A DNA stretch of 64,000 nucleotides from Streptomyces sp. HPF1205 (lineage in GTDB: Bacteria > Actinomycetota > Actinomycetes > Streptomycetales > Streptomycetaceae), in assembly GCF_020400825.1 (NCBI RefSeq), contig NZ_JAINVH010000003.1, forward strand, positions 1 to 64,000, in the 5' to 3' direction. Below are positions 34,706-42,991 of this stretch, in pieces. The first letter of the stretch is position 1. Each line of letters opens with the position of its first letter. Position numbers and translations under genes: made by a program. The notes beneath the pieces are model-generated. The model was given only the letters and a program-made list of their open reading frames with translations, was not told the DNA's origin and searched no databases.

Positions 34706-36103
34706 TCAGGAGACGCGCGACCCCAGCTTGTCCAGCGTGTTCGTGGCCACGTACCGCGCCATGTCGTCATTGCGCATGGCCTCCCACATGGCGGAGGTGC
34801 CGTTGGGGTCGAGGAGTACGACCGACTGCTTGCGGATCATGTCGAAGCCGGCGACGGGCGCGTTCATGAAGACCATGTCGGAGGAGCGCACATGGCGCAT
34901 GTTCCAGACGAGGTCGCGCAGATCGCCGTTGGACAGCCGGTCGTCCACGCTCACCACCGACGTGACCTGGTCAAGGGTGCGCTTGAGCTTGAGCGGGTTG
35001 GTGAAGGTGCTCGTGGTGAGCGTCTTGGACAGCACGGCACGCAGGAAATTCTGCTGGCGGTGGGTCCGGTCGAGGTCGCCGCGCGGCAGGCCGTAGCGCT
35101 CGCGCACGTAGTCGAGGGCCTCGGAGCCGTTCATGTGGTGGGTGCCCGCGGTCCAGACGCCGCCGGGGCCGTTGCGCCGGGGGACGGTCTTGTCGACGGT
35201 GAGGTCCACGCCGCCGATCGCGTCGGTCAGCTTCTTGAAGCCGCTCCAGTCGATGACCGCGAGGTGGTCGACGCGGACCCGGGTCAGCCGCTGGACCGTG
35301 TCGATGAGCAGCGGCGGGCCGCCCCAGGAGAAGGCGGCGTTGAGCTTGGCCATGCCGTGGCCGGGAACGTCGACCCACGAGTCGCGCGGCAACGAGACGA
35401 CGTAGGCGTGCTGGTGATCGGCCGGCAGGTGGACCAGCATCATCGTGTCGCTGCGCTGGGCACCCGGCTTCCATTCCGGGGCCGCGGCGTCCTTTCCGGT
35501 GGTCGGCAGGTCCGAACGGGAGTCGAGTCCCACCAGCAGAAACGTCTCGCCCCCCTTCGCCGGCGGCGGCAGCGCGCTCTGGGGCACGCCGGTCGGGAAG
35601 GCGTCGGGGATGCGCTGGACCCGGCCGGTGTAGTGCTCGAACGCCCAATAGGCGGTGCCGACGACGAGCAGCACTCCGGTACAGAGCAGGACGAGCGCGG
35701 CGTACAGCACCCGGCGGGCGCGGCGCCGCCGCCGCGCCGCCCGATCGGGCACCCGCGGCTTCCCGGGTCCGGCCGGTACACCGTCGCCCCCGTCGCCCCG
35801 GCCGTCTCTGTCGCTGCCGTCCCCGTCGCCCTGACCGTCCCCGTCCCCGTCTCCGTCCCCGTCGCTGCCGCGTCCGCCGCCTTGGCCGCCTCCGAGCTCG
35901 TCGTCGGCACGCTCGTCGTCGGCACGCTCGTCGTCCGCGTGTCCGTCGTCGCCGCGTACGCTCTCGGGCGCGCCGCCCGCCAGCAGGTCGTCGAGGTGAT
36001 CGGACTCCTGCGCGGGTACGGGGGCGTCCGCCGCCCCGGGTGCCGCGCCGTCCTCGGGGCGTACGGCGTCCGCGTCCGTCCGTCTACCGGCCTCGCCCGT
36101 CAT
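34706..36103 (-). CDS. LCP family protein 6, acidic N-terminus
   Basis: A 465-residue LCP protein of a branch different from LCP 1-5. The first 120 residues are a strongly acidic low-complexity segment with Asp/Gly repeats (DGDGDGDGDGQGDGDG), then a basic patch (RAARRRRRARR) and a membrane helix about 132-154. The LCP domain includes TFLLVGLDSRSDLP, YVVSLPRDSWVDVPG, KLNAAFSWGGPPLLIDTVQ, RVDHLAVIDWSGFKKL and YVRERYGLPRGDLDRTHRQQ. It lacks both the conserved cysteines of LCP 1-3 and the LytR_C domain. The ATG at 36103 follows GGGTGGGGGG. It is divergent from ugd, with 98 bases between, and may share control with it. Confidence 0.9.
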   Translation of the reverse strand: MTGEAGRRTDADAVRPEDGAAPGAADAPVPAQESDHLDDLLAGGAPESVRGDDGHADDERADDERADDELGGGQGGGRGSDGDGDGDGDGQGDGDGSDRDGRGDGGDGVPAGPGKPRVPDRAARRRRRARRVLYAALVLLCTGVLLVVGTAYWAFEHYTGRVQRIPDAFPTGVPQSALPPPAKGGETFLLVGLDSRSDLPTTGKDAAAPEWKPGAQRSDTMMLVHLPADHQHAYVVSLPRDSWVDVPGHGMAKLNAAFSWGGPPLLIDTVQRLTRVRVDHLAVIDWSGFKKLTDAIGGVDLTVDKTVPRRNGPGGVWTAGTHHMNGSEALDYVRERYGLPRGDLDRTHRQQNFLRAVLSKTLTTSTFTNPLKLKRTLDQVTSVVSVDDRLSNGDLRDLVWNMRHVRSSDMVFMNAPVAGFDMIRKQSVVLLDPNGTSAMWEAMRNDDMARYVATNTLDKLGSRVS

Positions 36104-36189
36104 GTACGACCCCCCACCCTCAGATCTCTGCAGGCATTGTGGACCCGCCACTCGATCGCCACCCCTGATTCGGGGCACACGGCACGGAC

Positions 36190-36195
36190 TATGCT
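36190..36195 (+). promoter_or_regulatory. -10 box of ugd, leaderless start
   Basis: TATGCT is followed by six bases and the ATG of the UDP-glucose dehydrogenase gene, and no ribosome binding site is present. The transcript most likely begins at the A of the start codon. Confidence 0.6.
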
Positions 36196-36201
36196 CGGCG
36201 C

Positions 36202-37542
36202 ATGCCTCTGAAGCTCACCGTCATCGGCACCGGCTACCTCGGTGCCACCCACGCTGCCGCCATGGCGGAGCTGGGGTTCGAGGTGCTCGGCCTGGACATC
36301 GACCCGGCCAAGATCGATGCGCTGTCGCGGGGCGAGGTCCCGATCTACGAGCCGGGCCTGGAGGAGTTGCTGGCCCGCCACGTCTCCGGGGTCGCCGGGT
36401 CCAGTGGGCGGCTGCGCTTCACGACGTCCTGGGAAGAGGTGGCCGAGTTCGGCGACGTGCACTTCGTGTGCGTCAACACGCCGCAGAAGCAGGGTGAGTA
36501 CGCCTGCGACATGAGCCATGTGGACAGCGCCTTCGCCCGGCTCGCCCCGCACCTGCGGCGGCCCGCCCTGGTGGTCGGCAAGTCCACCGTGCCGGTGGGC
36601 AGCGCGGCCCGGCTCGCCGCCTTGCTGCGGGAACTGGCCCCCGCGGGCGAGGACGCGGAACTCGCCTGGAACCCGGAGTTCCTGCGCGAGGGCTTCGCGG
36701 TGGAGGACACGCTGCGCCCGGACCGGATCGTGGTCGGTGTCCGGAGCGAGCGGGCGGAATCGCTCCTCCGGGAGGTCTACGCGGCGCCCCTCGCGGAGGG
36801 CACGCCGTTCGTGGTGACCGACTACCCGACGGCCGAGCTGGTCAAGACGGCCGCCAACGCCTTCCTGGCCACCAAGATCTCCTTCATCAACGCCATGGCC
36901 GAGGTCTGCGAGGCGGCCGACGGCGACGTGGCCAAGCTCGCCGAGGCAATCGGCCACGACGACCGCATCGGCCGCAAGTTCCTGCGCGCCGGGATCGGCT
37001 TCGGCGGCGGCTGTCTGCCCAAGGACATCAGGGCCTTCATGGCGCGGGCCGGCGAACTGGGTGCCGACCAGGCGCTGACCTTCCTGCGCGAGGTCGATTC
37101 GGTCAACATGCGGCGCCGCACCCACATGGTCGAGATGGCGCGCGAGGCGGTGGGCGGCGGGTTCCTGGGGCAGCGCATCGCCGTCCTGGGCGCGACCTTC
37201 AAGCCGGACTCCGACGACGTACGCGACTCCCCCGCCCTCAACGTGGCCGGCCAGATCCAGCTCCAGGGCGGCCAGGTCACCGTCTACGACCCCAAGGGCA
37301 TGGACAACGCCAGGCGTCTGTTCCCGACCCTCGGATACGCGCCGTCCGCCCTTGAGGCGGTCCGCGGTGCCGACATAGTCCTCCACCTGACCGAGTGGCG
37401 CGAGTTCCGCGACCTCGACCCGGCGGCCCTGGCCGAGGTCGCCCGCAGGCAGAGCATCCTGGACGGGCGCAACGCGCTCGATCCCGCCCTGTGGCGCAAA
37501 GCGGGCTGGACCTACCGCGCGATGGGCCGCCCCACCGCCTGA
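36202..37542 (+). CDS. UDP-glucose 6-dehydrogenase
   Basis: A 446-residue enzyme that oxidises UDP-glucose to UDP-glucuronate in two NAD-dependent steps, supplying uronic acid for wall or capsule polymers. The N-terminal NAD-binding fold starts KLTVIGTGYLGATHAAAMAELG. The segment WNPEFLREGFAVEDTLRPDRIVVG precedes the central helix with KTAANAFLATKISFINAMA (catalytic lysine and asparagine). The nucleophilic cysteine lies in GIGFGGGCLPKDIRAF (near residue 273). The C-terminal UDP-binding domain contains AVLGATFKPDSDDVRDSPAL. The ATG at 36202 has TATGCT six bases upstream and no ribosome binding site, so it is probably leaderless. Its place beside LCP 6 fits supply of an anionic wall polymer. 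Confidence 0.95.
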   Translation: MPLKLTVIGTGYLGATHAAAMAELGFEVLGLDIDPAKIDALSRGEVPIYEPGLEELLARHVSGVAGSSGRLRFTTSWEEVAEFGDVHFVCVNTPQKQGEYACDMSHVDSAFARLAPHLRRPALVVGKSTVPVGSAARLAALLRELAPAGEDAELAWNPEFLREGFAVEDTLRPDRIVVGVRSERAESLLREVYAAPLAEGTPFVVTDYPTAELVKTAANAFLATKISFINAMAEVCEAADGDVAKLAEAIGHDDRIGRKFLRAGIGFGGGCLPKDIRAFMARAGELGADQALTFLREVDSVNMRRRTHMVEMAREAVGGGFLGQRIAVLGATFKPDSDDVRDSPALNVAGQIQLQGGQVTVYDPKGMDNARRLFPTLGYAPSALEAVRGADIVLHLTEWREFRDLDPAALAEVARRQSILDGRNALDPALWRKAGWTYRAMGRPTA

Positions 37543-37580
37543 CCCGCCCCCGCGCTCCGCGCCCCGATCCCCCGTCTCGC

Positions 37581-37600
37581 GGTCACCGGTACCGGTGACC
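37581..37600. terminator. 20-bp perfect palindrome behind ugd
   Basis: GGTCACCGGTACCGGTGACC is fully symmetric and followed by a related arm GGCACCGGTGC. It is 38 bases beyond the ugd stop codon. It may be a terminator, or an operator; no U-tract is present. Confidence 0.45.
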
Positions 37601-37778
37601 GGCACCGGTGCGGGTGCTGGTGCCGCCGTGGGGCGACCGGTGCCGCCGAGACGGTGCCGACTCCGGGGCCAGGACCGGCCCGCGGCCGGGACCGGGGCTC
37701 GGGTAAACGCCGCGACCACACCTCGCAAAGCTCTGGTCATGCGGGGCCTTCGCGTCGAACGCCACCCCTCCGCTCCGT

Positions 37779-37792
37779 CTACAGTCCTGTAG
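37779..37792 (+). promoter_or_regulatory. Inverted repeat CTACAG-TC-CTGTAG in promoter
   Basis: A perfect 6-bp inverted repeat with a 2-base centre overlaps two -10-like hexamers (TACAGT and TGTAGT). The second lies 7 bases before an in-frame GTG at 37801. It is a likely operator for the adjacent membrane protein gene. Confidence 0.45.
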
Positions 37793-37842
37793 TCAATGTG
37801 GTGAGGCGGCGCCCCGCGCGCCGGAAGGGGCGGCACGACACG

Positions 37843-38706
37843 ATGGAGCAGACCGGATACGGGAGCACGACCGATCCAGCACCGCGGCCGGCGACCGGGG
37901 ACCCGAGCGCCCCCACCGCGCCGCCCGGGACGCCCGCGCCGACCCGTCACCGGCGCGCCTCGGCCGCCGGCCAGGCGCTGTCCAAAGTGCCGGTACGGAT
38001 CACCGTCGGCTTCTGGGTGACCAAGGTGCTCACCACCGGCATGGGCGAGACCACCTCGGACTTCCTCGGCCACACCGTCAACCCCGCCGTAGCCGGACTC
38101 GTCGGCCTCATCGGCCTCGTCCTGGCCCTGCGGTGGCAGTTGCGTTCCGACCGCCACTCGCCTTGGATCTACTGGCTCGCGGTCGTCATGGTCAGCGTCT
38201 TCGGCACCATGGCGGCCGACGTCATCCACGTGATCGCGGGGGTCCCGTACGCCGTCTCCACCGCCTTCTTCTTCCTCCTCCTCATCGCCGTCCTGGCCGT
38301 CTGGCGGCGCAGCGAGGGAACCTTGTCGATCCATACCATCGGCACGCCGCGCCGCGAGCGGTTCTACTGGGCAACCGTGCTCACCACCTTCGCCCTGGGC
38401 ACCGCGGCCGGCGACCTGACCGCGACCACCCTCCACCTCGGCTACTTCTCCTCCGGCATGCTGTTCGCCGCCCTCATCGCCGTGCCCGCCCTGGCCCGCC
38501 TGCTCGGCCTCGACCCCGTGACCTCCTTCTGGTGGGCGTACGTCCTGACCCGTCCCCTCGGTGCCTCGTTCGCCGACTGGATGGGCGTCGACCGCTCCCG
38601 TGGCGGCCTCGGCTGGGGCACCGGACCGGTCAGCCTGGCTCTGGCCGCGCTGATCGCCCTCGCGGTGGGACGGCTCGCCGCGGAGAGCCGCAGGGCCGGC
38701 GCCTGA
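37843..38706 (+). CDS. Multi-pass membrane protein with four internal repeats (COG4705-like)
   Basis: A 287-residue membrane protein with about eight hydrophobic segments. A motif of the form GxxxxD recurs four times: TGMGETTSDFLGH (near 65-77), FGTMAADVIHV (near 117-127), LGTAAGDLTATT (near 186-197) and LGASFADWMGV (near 245-255). This indicates an internally duplicated fold, as in the uncharacterised COG4705 family. The aspartates and histidines could bind metal, but function is unknown. The N-terminal 45 residues are Pro/Thr-rich. The ATG at 37843 has GAAGGGG a little far upstream. An alternative leaderless start is the GTG at 37801, which is in frame and 7 bases after TGTAGT. Confidence 0.82.
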   Translation: MEQTGYGSTTDPAPRPATGDPSAPTAPPGTPAPTRHRRASAAGQALSKVPVRITVGFWVTKVLTTGMGETTSDFLGHTVNPAVAGLVGLIGLVLALRWQLRSDRHSPWIYWLAVVMVSVFGTMAADVIHVIAGVPYAVSTAFFFLLLIAVLAVWRRSEGTLSIHTIGTPRRERFYWATVLTTFALGTAAGDLTATTLHLGYFSSGMLFAALIAVPALARLLGLDPVTSFWWAYVLTRPLGASFADWMGVDRSRGGLGWGTGPVSLALAALIALAVGRLAAESRRAGA

Positions 38707-38708
38707 CG

Positions 38709-39302
38709 TCAGTCCGGGACCCGCGCCGTCTTGTTCTTCCGGTACGTGCGCATCTTGGCCCGGCTGCCGCAGATCGCCATCGTGCACCAACGGCCGCGAC
38801 CGGCCGGGCTGCGGTCGTAGTACACCCAGCGGCAGGTGTCCGAGGCGCACGCCTTCAGACGCGGCCAGGTGCCTTCCACGGTTGCCTGCGCCACCGCGGC
38901 CGCCGTCGCCGCGATGAGCGCGGGCACGCCGGTCAGCCCCTGCCCCGGGCGGATCCGGGCAACGCCCTCGGCGTCGATGTCCAGCCGCAGCGGACCGCGC
39001 GCCAGCAGGCCGCTGAGCCGCTCCAGCGTCGCCGTCGGCATATCCACCCCGGAGTGCGCCAGGCACACCTCCCGCAGCGCCTCGCGCAGCGCCAGCGCCT
39101 CCGCCAAGTCGGCCGGACCCAGTTCCCCGCGACCCACCTCCAGGCCGCGCCCGCTCATCCAGCGGCTCAAGCCGGCAGGTGACCGCAGCTCGTCGCTGCC
39201 GCCCTCCAGGTCCACGGTGTTGACCAGGTCCTGCACCAGCCGCAGCTCTTCCGGTGCGGGATCGCGAATTCCGGGCTGCTCCACCCTTGCTACGTTACCC
39301 AA
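38709..39302 (-). CDS. CGNR zinc-finger / ABATE-domain regulator
   Basis: A 197-residue putative transcription regulator. Residues 15-140 form the stress-related ABATE region (LRLVQDLVNTVDLEGGSDEL at the start), and 145-190 the CGNR-type zinc finger: CASDTCRWVYYDRSPAGRGRWCTMAICGSRAKMRTYR. Here the name-giving CGNR is CGSR. The four cysteines for zinc are present. Targets are unknown. Start choice is uncertain: TTG at 39302 follows GGGGGAT, whereas the GTG at 39284 (VEQPGIRDP) has a short AAGG. The gene is convergent with the membrane protein gene, with only two bases between the stops, and divergent from the VOC protein gene. Confidence 0.85.
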   Translation of the reverse strand: MGNVARVEQPGIRDPAPEELRLVQDLVNTVDLEGGSDELRSPAGLSRWMSGRGLEVGRGELGPADLAEALALREALREVCLAHSGVDMPTATLERLSGLLARGPLRLDIDAEGVARIRPGQGLTGVPALIAATAAAVAQATVEGTWPRLKACASDTCRWVYYDRSPAGRGRWCTMAICGSRAKMRTYRKNKTARVPD

Positions 39303-39403
39303 ATCCCCCCATCATGAAGTAACCGTTACCGCTTGACGCAAAGCACCGGTAACTGATGACCACCTCCTGCTGCATCGCCTCGACTCCGACGAAAGGAATC
39401 GAC

Positions 39404-39769
39404 ATGATCGGCACACTCGGCGCCGTCGTCCTGGACTGTCCCGACCCGCGGGCCCTGGCCTCCTTCTACGCGGAACTCGTCGGAGGCACCATCGAGGCCG
39501 AGGACGACACCTGGATCGACCTCAACCGCGACGGCCAGCGGCTCTCCTTCCAGCTCGCGTCCGACCACCGCGCCCCCGCCTGGCCGAACCCGGAGCGGCC
39601 CCAGCAGTTCCACCTCGACATCGCCGTGCCCCGCGCCGAGATGGACGCCGCCGAGAAGCGCGTCCTCGAACTCGGCGCCACCCTGCTGGAAGGGGATCTC
39701 GACGGCGCCCGCAACTGGCGCGTCTACGCCGACCCGGCCGGCCACCCCTTCTGCCTCTGCGCCTGCTGA
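39404..39769 (+). CDS. VOC family (glyoxalase/bleomycin-resistance-like) protein
   Basis: A 121-residue vicinal-oxygen-chelate protein made of two beta-alpha-beta-beta-beta modules: residues 1-58 (GAVVLDCPDPRALASFYAELVGG, WIDLNRDGQRLSFQLA) and 65-121 (QQFHLDIAVPRAEMDAAEKRVLELGATLL, RVYADPAGHPFCLC). Metal-ligand positions are partly filled (H70, E-type positions unclear), so enzyme activity is open; many relatives are annotated only as VOC. The ATG at 39404 follows AAAGGA with good spacing; the upstream ATG at 39356 has no site. It is divergent from the CGNR regulator, which may control it. Confidence 0.88.
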   Translation: MIGTLGAVVLDCPDPRALASFYAELVGGTIEAEDDTWIDLNRDGQRLSFQLASDHRAPAWPNPERPQQFHLDIAVPRAEMDAAEKRVLELGATLLEGDLDGARNWRVYADPAGHPFCLCAC

Positions 39770-39774
39770 CCCGG

Positions 39775-40968
39775 CTAAGCGGGCGGGGCGTCGAGGTCCG
39801 CGATCCGCGCCGTGGACGGCCCTCGGCGTGCCCGTATGCGTATCGCCGCTTGCTCGGCGTCCCGCAGCACTCGCACCGCGTTCTGCCAGGTCAGCTTGGC
39901 CAGGTCGGCGTCCGACCAGCCACGGGTGATGAGCTCGGCCACGAGGTTGGGATAGCCGGCGACATCGGACAGGCCGTCCGGGGTGAACGCGGTCCCGTCG
40001 AAGTCACCGCCTATCCCGACGTGGTCGATCCCGGCGACCTCCCGCATGTGGTCCAGATGGTCGGCCACCGTGCTCACCGTCGCGCGCGGGCGCGGCTCGC
40101 GGGCCTCGAAGTCGCGCTGCACCGCCATGCCCTCCGGCGTGGTGTCAAGCGGGTGCAGACCGTGGGCGCGCATGTTGTCGTCGGCCCGCAGCGTCCACTC
40201 GATGGCCGCCGGGAGGATGAACTTCGGCACGAAGGTGGCCATGGCCACCCCGCCGTTGCCGGGCAGCGACGCGAGTACGTCGTCCGGGACGTTGCGCGGG
40301 TGGTCGCAGACCGCGCGCGCGGAGGAATGGGAGAAGAGCACCGGGGCCTCGGCCACCCGCAGCGCGTCGCGCATGGTGTCCGGCGAGACGTGCGAGAGGT
40401 CGACCAGCATGCCGAGACGGTTCATCTCGCGGACCACCTCCTCGCCGAACGCGGTCAGCCCGCCGGCCGCGGGGGTGTCGGTAGCGGAGTCCGCCCACGG
40501 GGTGTTGTCGTTGTGCGTGAGCGTCATGTACCGCACCCCGAGGTCGTACAGACCGCGCAGCACGCCCAGTGAGCAGTCGATGGAGTGGCCGCCCTCCGCA
40601 CCCATGAGCGAGGCGATCCGTCCCTGCTCCCGGGCCGTCTCCATCTCGTCGGCGGTGACCGCCGGCATGAGGTCCCGGGAGTAACGCTCGGTCATCCGAT
40701 GGACGACGTCGACCTGTTCGAGGGTGGCGGCGACGGCCGCCGGCCCGGCCAACTCGGTGGACACGTACACCGACCAGAACTGCGCTCCCACACCGCCCGC
40801 GCGCAGCCGCGGGATATCGGTGTGCGTGCGAACGCGCTGGTCGGTGGCGATGTCGAGCCGGTCGAGGTCGTAGTCGACCTGTTTGCGCAGGGCCCACGGC
40901 AGGTCGTTGTGCCCGTCCACGACCGGGTGGGCGGCGAGCAGCTCGCGAGCGCGGTTCAGCGGTTCCAT
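39775..40968 (-). CDS. Membrane-dipeptidase-type metallodipeptidase (peptidase M19)
   Basis: A 397-residue zinc dipeptidase of family M19 that cleaves dipeptides, including D-containing ones. Ligands of the binuclear zinc site are visible: H20 and D22 in [12 protein letters not shown], the glutamate in [10 protein letters not shown], and histidines in [12 protein letters not shown] and [11 protein letters not shown]. The segment [16 protein letters not shown] completes the site. No signal peptide is seen, so it is cytosolic despite the family name. The frame begins at a GTG (40977), but the ATG at 40968 lies 7 bases after TAGAGT and is the better, leaderless start. A 16-bp palindrome overlaps the promoter. 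Confidence 0.92.
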   Translation of the reverse strand: MEPLNRARELLAAHPVVDGHNDLPWALRKQVDYDLDRLDIATDQRVRTHTDIPRLRAGGVGAQFWSVYVSTELAGPAAVAATLEQVDVVHRMTERYSRDLMPAVTADEMETAREQGRIASLMGAEGGHSIDCSLGVLRGLYDLGVRYMTLTHNDNTPWADSATDTPAAGGLTAFGEEVVREMNRLGMLVDLSHVSPDTMRDALRVAEAPVLFSHSSARAVCDHPRNVPDDVLASLPGNGGVAMATFVPKFILPAAIEWTLRADDNMRAHGLHPLDTTPEGMAVQRDFEAREPRPRATVSTVADHLDHMREVAGIDHVGIGGDFDGTAFTPDGLSDVAGYPNLVAELITRGWSDADLAKLTWQNAVRVLRDAEQAAIRIRARRGPSTARIADLDAPPA

Positions 40969-40975
40969 GTCGAAC

Positions 40976-40999
40976 ACTCTATGGAGTCGGCGCCGACTC
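40976..40999 (-). promoter_or_regulatory. Dipeptidase promoter with 16-bp palindromic operator
   Basis: TAGAGT (40981-40976, minus strand) is the -10 box, 7 bases before the dipeptidase ATG. Directly upstream lies GAGTCGGCGCCGACTC (40999-40984), a perfect 16-bp palindrome filling the spacer between -10 and -35. This is a classic repressor position. Confidence 0.55.
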
Positions 41000-41051
41000 G
41001 CGATTAGGGCCTGTGGAAAACCCCGGTCACCGATCCTGCCGGTACCGGTCC

Positions 41052-41060
41052 TGTGGATAA
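41052..41060 (-). promoter_or_regulatory. DnaA-box-like sequence
   Basis: TTATCCACA on the minus strand matches the E. coli DnaA box exactly, and a weaker TTTTCCACA lies about 40 bases away (41012-41020). There is no box cluster, so it is not an origin. It stands between the dipeptidase promoter and the purE stop codon. Confidence 0.3.
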
Positions 41061-41087
41061 CTTCCGCGGCCGTGTCCCCGCCGGATG

Positions 41088-41621
41088 CTACTTTCCGAAT
41101 CCGAAGCCCGCGGTCCCGGCGACCTTGGACCGCAGCCGCTTCCCCTTCTCCGTGGCCTGCTCGTTGAGCGACTGCTGGAACTCCCGCATGCGTGCCCGCA
41201 GTTCGGGGTCGTGCGCGGCCAGCATCCGCACGGCCAGCAGCCCGGCATTGCGGGCGCCGGCCACGGAGACGGTCGCCACCGGCACTCCCGCCGGCATCTG
41301 CACGATCGAAAGGAGCGAGTCCATGCCGTCCAGATACTTCAAGGGCACCGGCACCCCGATGACCGGCAGCGGGGTCACCGAGGCCAGCATCCCCGGCAGG
41401 TGCGCGGCCCCTCCCGCGCCCGCGATCAGCACCCGCAGGCCCCGCTCGTCCGCCTGCTCCCCGTACTCGATCATCTCGCGGGGCATGCGGTGGGCCGAGA
41501 CGACGTCGACCTCGTACGGAACGGAGAACTCCGCCAGGGCCCCGGCCGCGGCTTCCATCACGGGCCAGTCGGAGTCGGACCCCATGACGATGCCGACCAG
41601 GGGCTGGGGGGCGTTACTCAT
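41088..41621 (-). CDS. purE: N5-carboxyaminoimidazole ribonucleotide mutase, class I
   Basis: A 177-residue de novo purine synthesis enzyme that rearranges N5-CAIR to CAIR. Family hallmarks are [10 protein letters not shown] (about 14-23), [11 protein letters not shown] with the catalytic histidine (about 40-50), [14 protein letters not shown] (65-78) and [30 protein letters not shown]. The ATG at 41621 has GAGGAA upstream and lies inside the 3' end of purK, an 8-base overlap that implies translational coupling. The pair performs two consecutive pathway steps. Confidence 0.97.
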   Translation of the reverse strand: MSNAPQPLVGIVMGSDSDWPVMEAAAGALAEFSVPYEVDVVSAHRMPREMIEYGEQADERGLRVLIAGAGGAAHLPGMLASVTPLPVIGVPVPLKYLDGMDSLLSIVQMPAGVPVATVSVAGARNAGLLAVRMLAAHDPELRARMREFQQSLNEQATEKGKRLRSKVAGTAGFGFGK

Positions 41622-42753
41622 CGATCGTTCCTCGCAGGTAGTCGGCCGCGTGGCGCGCGCGCTCGCGCACGTCCGCCAGGTCGTCGCCGTAGGTGTTGAC
41701 ATGGCCGACCTTGCGGCCCGGCTTCACGTCCTTGCCGTACATGTGGATCTTCAGGCCGGGATCGCGCGCCATGCAGTGCAGGTAGCCCGCGTACATGTCG
41801 GGGTAGTCGCCGCCGAGTACGTTGGCCATCACGGTCCAGCGGGCGCGCGGGCGCGGGTCGCCCAGCGGCAGGTTCAGCACCGCCCGCAGGTGGTTGGCGA
41901 ACTGCGAGGTGACCGCGCCGTCCATGGTCCAGTGGCCGCTGTTGTGGGGGCGCATCGCCAGTTCGTTGACCAGGATCCGCCCGTCCGCGGTCTCGAACAG
42001 CTCCACCGCGAGGTGTCCCACCACGCCAAGCTCGCCGGCGATGGTCAGGGCGAGCCCCTGGGCCTGCGCGGACAACTGGTCGGACAGCCCGGGCGCCGGC
42101 GCGACCACGGTGTCGCACACGCCGTCCACCTGAAGCGATTCCACCACTGGGTAGGCCACGGCCTGCCCGTGCGGGGAGCGCACGACGTTCGCGGCCAGCT
42201 CCCGCACGAAATCGACCTTCTCCTCGGCCAGCACCGGCACCCCGGCGCGGAACGGCTCCTCGGCGTCCGCCGCCGAGCGGGCGATCCACACGCCCTTGCC
42301 GTCGTAACCGCCGCGCACGGTCTTCAGCACCACCGGGAAGCCGCCGGTCTCCGCGGCGAAGGCGGCGACGTCGGCGGGCGAGGCCACGATCCGGTTGCGC
42401 GGGCAGGGCGCCCCGATCTCGGCCAGCCGGGCGCGCATGACGCCCTTGTCCTGGGCGTGCACCAGAGCGTCCGGTCCGGGCCGTACGGTGATCCCGTCCG
42501 CCTCCAGGGCGCGCAGATGTTCGGTCGGCACGTGCTCGTGATCGAAGGTGATCACGTCGCAGCCGGCGGCGAAGGACCGCAGCGTCTCCAGGTCGCGGTA
42601 GTCGCCGACGGTGACGTCGGACACGACCTGGGCTGCGGAGTCCTGCGGGGTGTCGCTGAGAACCTTGAACCGGATGCCGAGCGGAATGCCCGCCTCATGG
42701 GTCATTCGGGCGAGCTGGCCGCCGCCGACGATGCCGACTACGGGAAATGTCAC
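41614..42753 (-). CDS. purK: N5-carboxyaminoimidazole ribonucleotide synthase
   Basis: A 379-residue ATP-grasp enzyme that carboxylates aminoimidazole ribonucleotide with ATP and bicarbonate. The N-terminal fold begins [21 protein letters not shown]-grasp parts are [18 protein letters not shown] (about 143-160), a glutamate-rich [13 protein letters not shown], and [20 protein letters not shown] with the metal-binding residues near 255-275. GTG at 42753 follows AGGAA and gives the family start; the open frame upstream is not conserved. The 3' end overlaps purE. It is divergent from the GtrA protein gene. Confidence 0.97.
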   Translation of the reverse strand: MTFPVVGIVGGGQLARMTHEAGIPLGIRFKVLSDTPQDSAAQVVSDVTVGDYRDLETLRSFAAGCDVITFDHEHVPTEHLRALEADGITVRPGPDALVHAQDKGVMRARLAEIGAPCPRNRIVASPADVAAFAAETGGFPVVLKTVRGGYDGKGVWIARSAADAEEPFRAGVPVLAEEKVDFVRELAANVVRSPHGQAVAYPVVESLQVDGVCDTVVAPAPGLSDQLSAQAQGLALTIAGELGVVGHLAVELFETADGRILVNELAMRPHNSGHWTMDGAVTSQFANHLRAVLNLPLGDPRPRARWTVMANVLGGDYPDMYAGYLHCMARDPGLKIHMYGKDVKPGRKVGHVNTYGDDLADVRERARHAADYLRGTIDE

Positions 42754-42991
42754 GTCGAGTTCCTGCCGGTGGTACAGGGGGTTCGCGGGGACGGGTCCCC
42801 GGGGAAATGGCCCTACCAGGGTATCCGTCGCACAGGCAGCCGTACGACCACCCGAACGACGCGCTCGGTGACGGCTTGTTCCGCCCGCATGGTTAGCATG
42901 AGGTGGAACACACCGAGCCGGCAGGCGGGACACCGGGCCACCGGACTCCACTCGGCGCCCGATCCCCTACAGACAGGGCCGAACGACCACC

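Larger units (their letters stand above)
37543..37842. other. Intergenic region after ugd
   Basis: These 300 bases hold no gene. They contain the palindrome at 37581-37600, several GGTACCGG/CACCGGTG-type repeats around it that could end ugd transcription, and a promoter with an inverted repeat (37779-37792) for the next gene. Confidence 0.55.

Noticed and set aside
36100-39066. 988-codon minus-strand frame over ugd
   Set aside because: It is antisense to UDP-glucose dehydrogenase and the membrane protein and has no recognisable domain.
40968-40977. GTG start of the dipeptidase at 40977
   Set aside because: It adds only three residues, lies within the -10 region TAGAGT, and the ATG at 40968 fits a leaderless start better.
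41012-41060. Replication origin suggested by DnaA-box-like sequences
   Set aside because: Only two candidate boxes are present here, plus single ones at 395-403 and 14929-14937; there is no cluster and no dnaA or dnaN gene.
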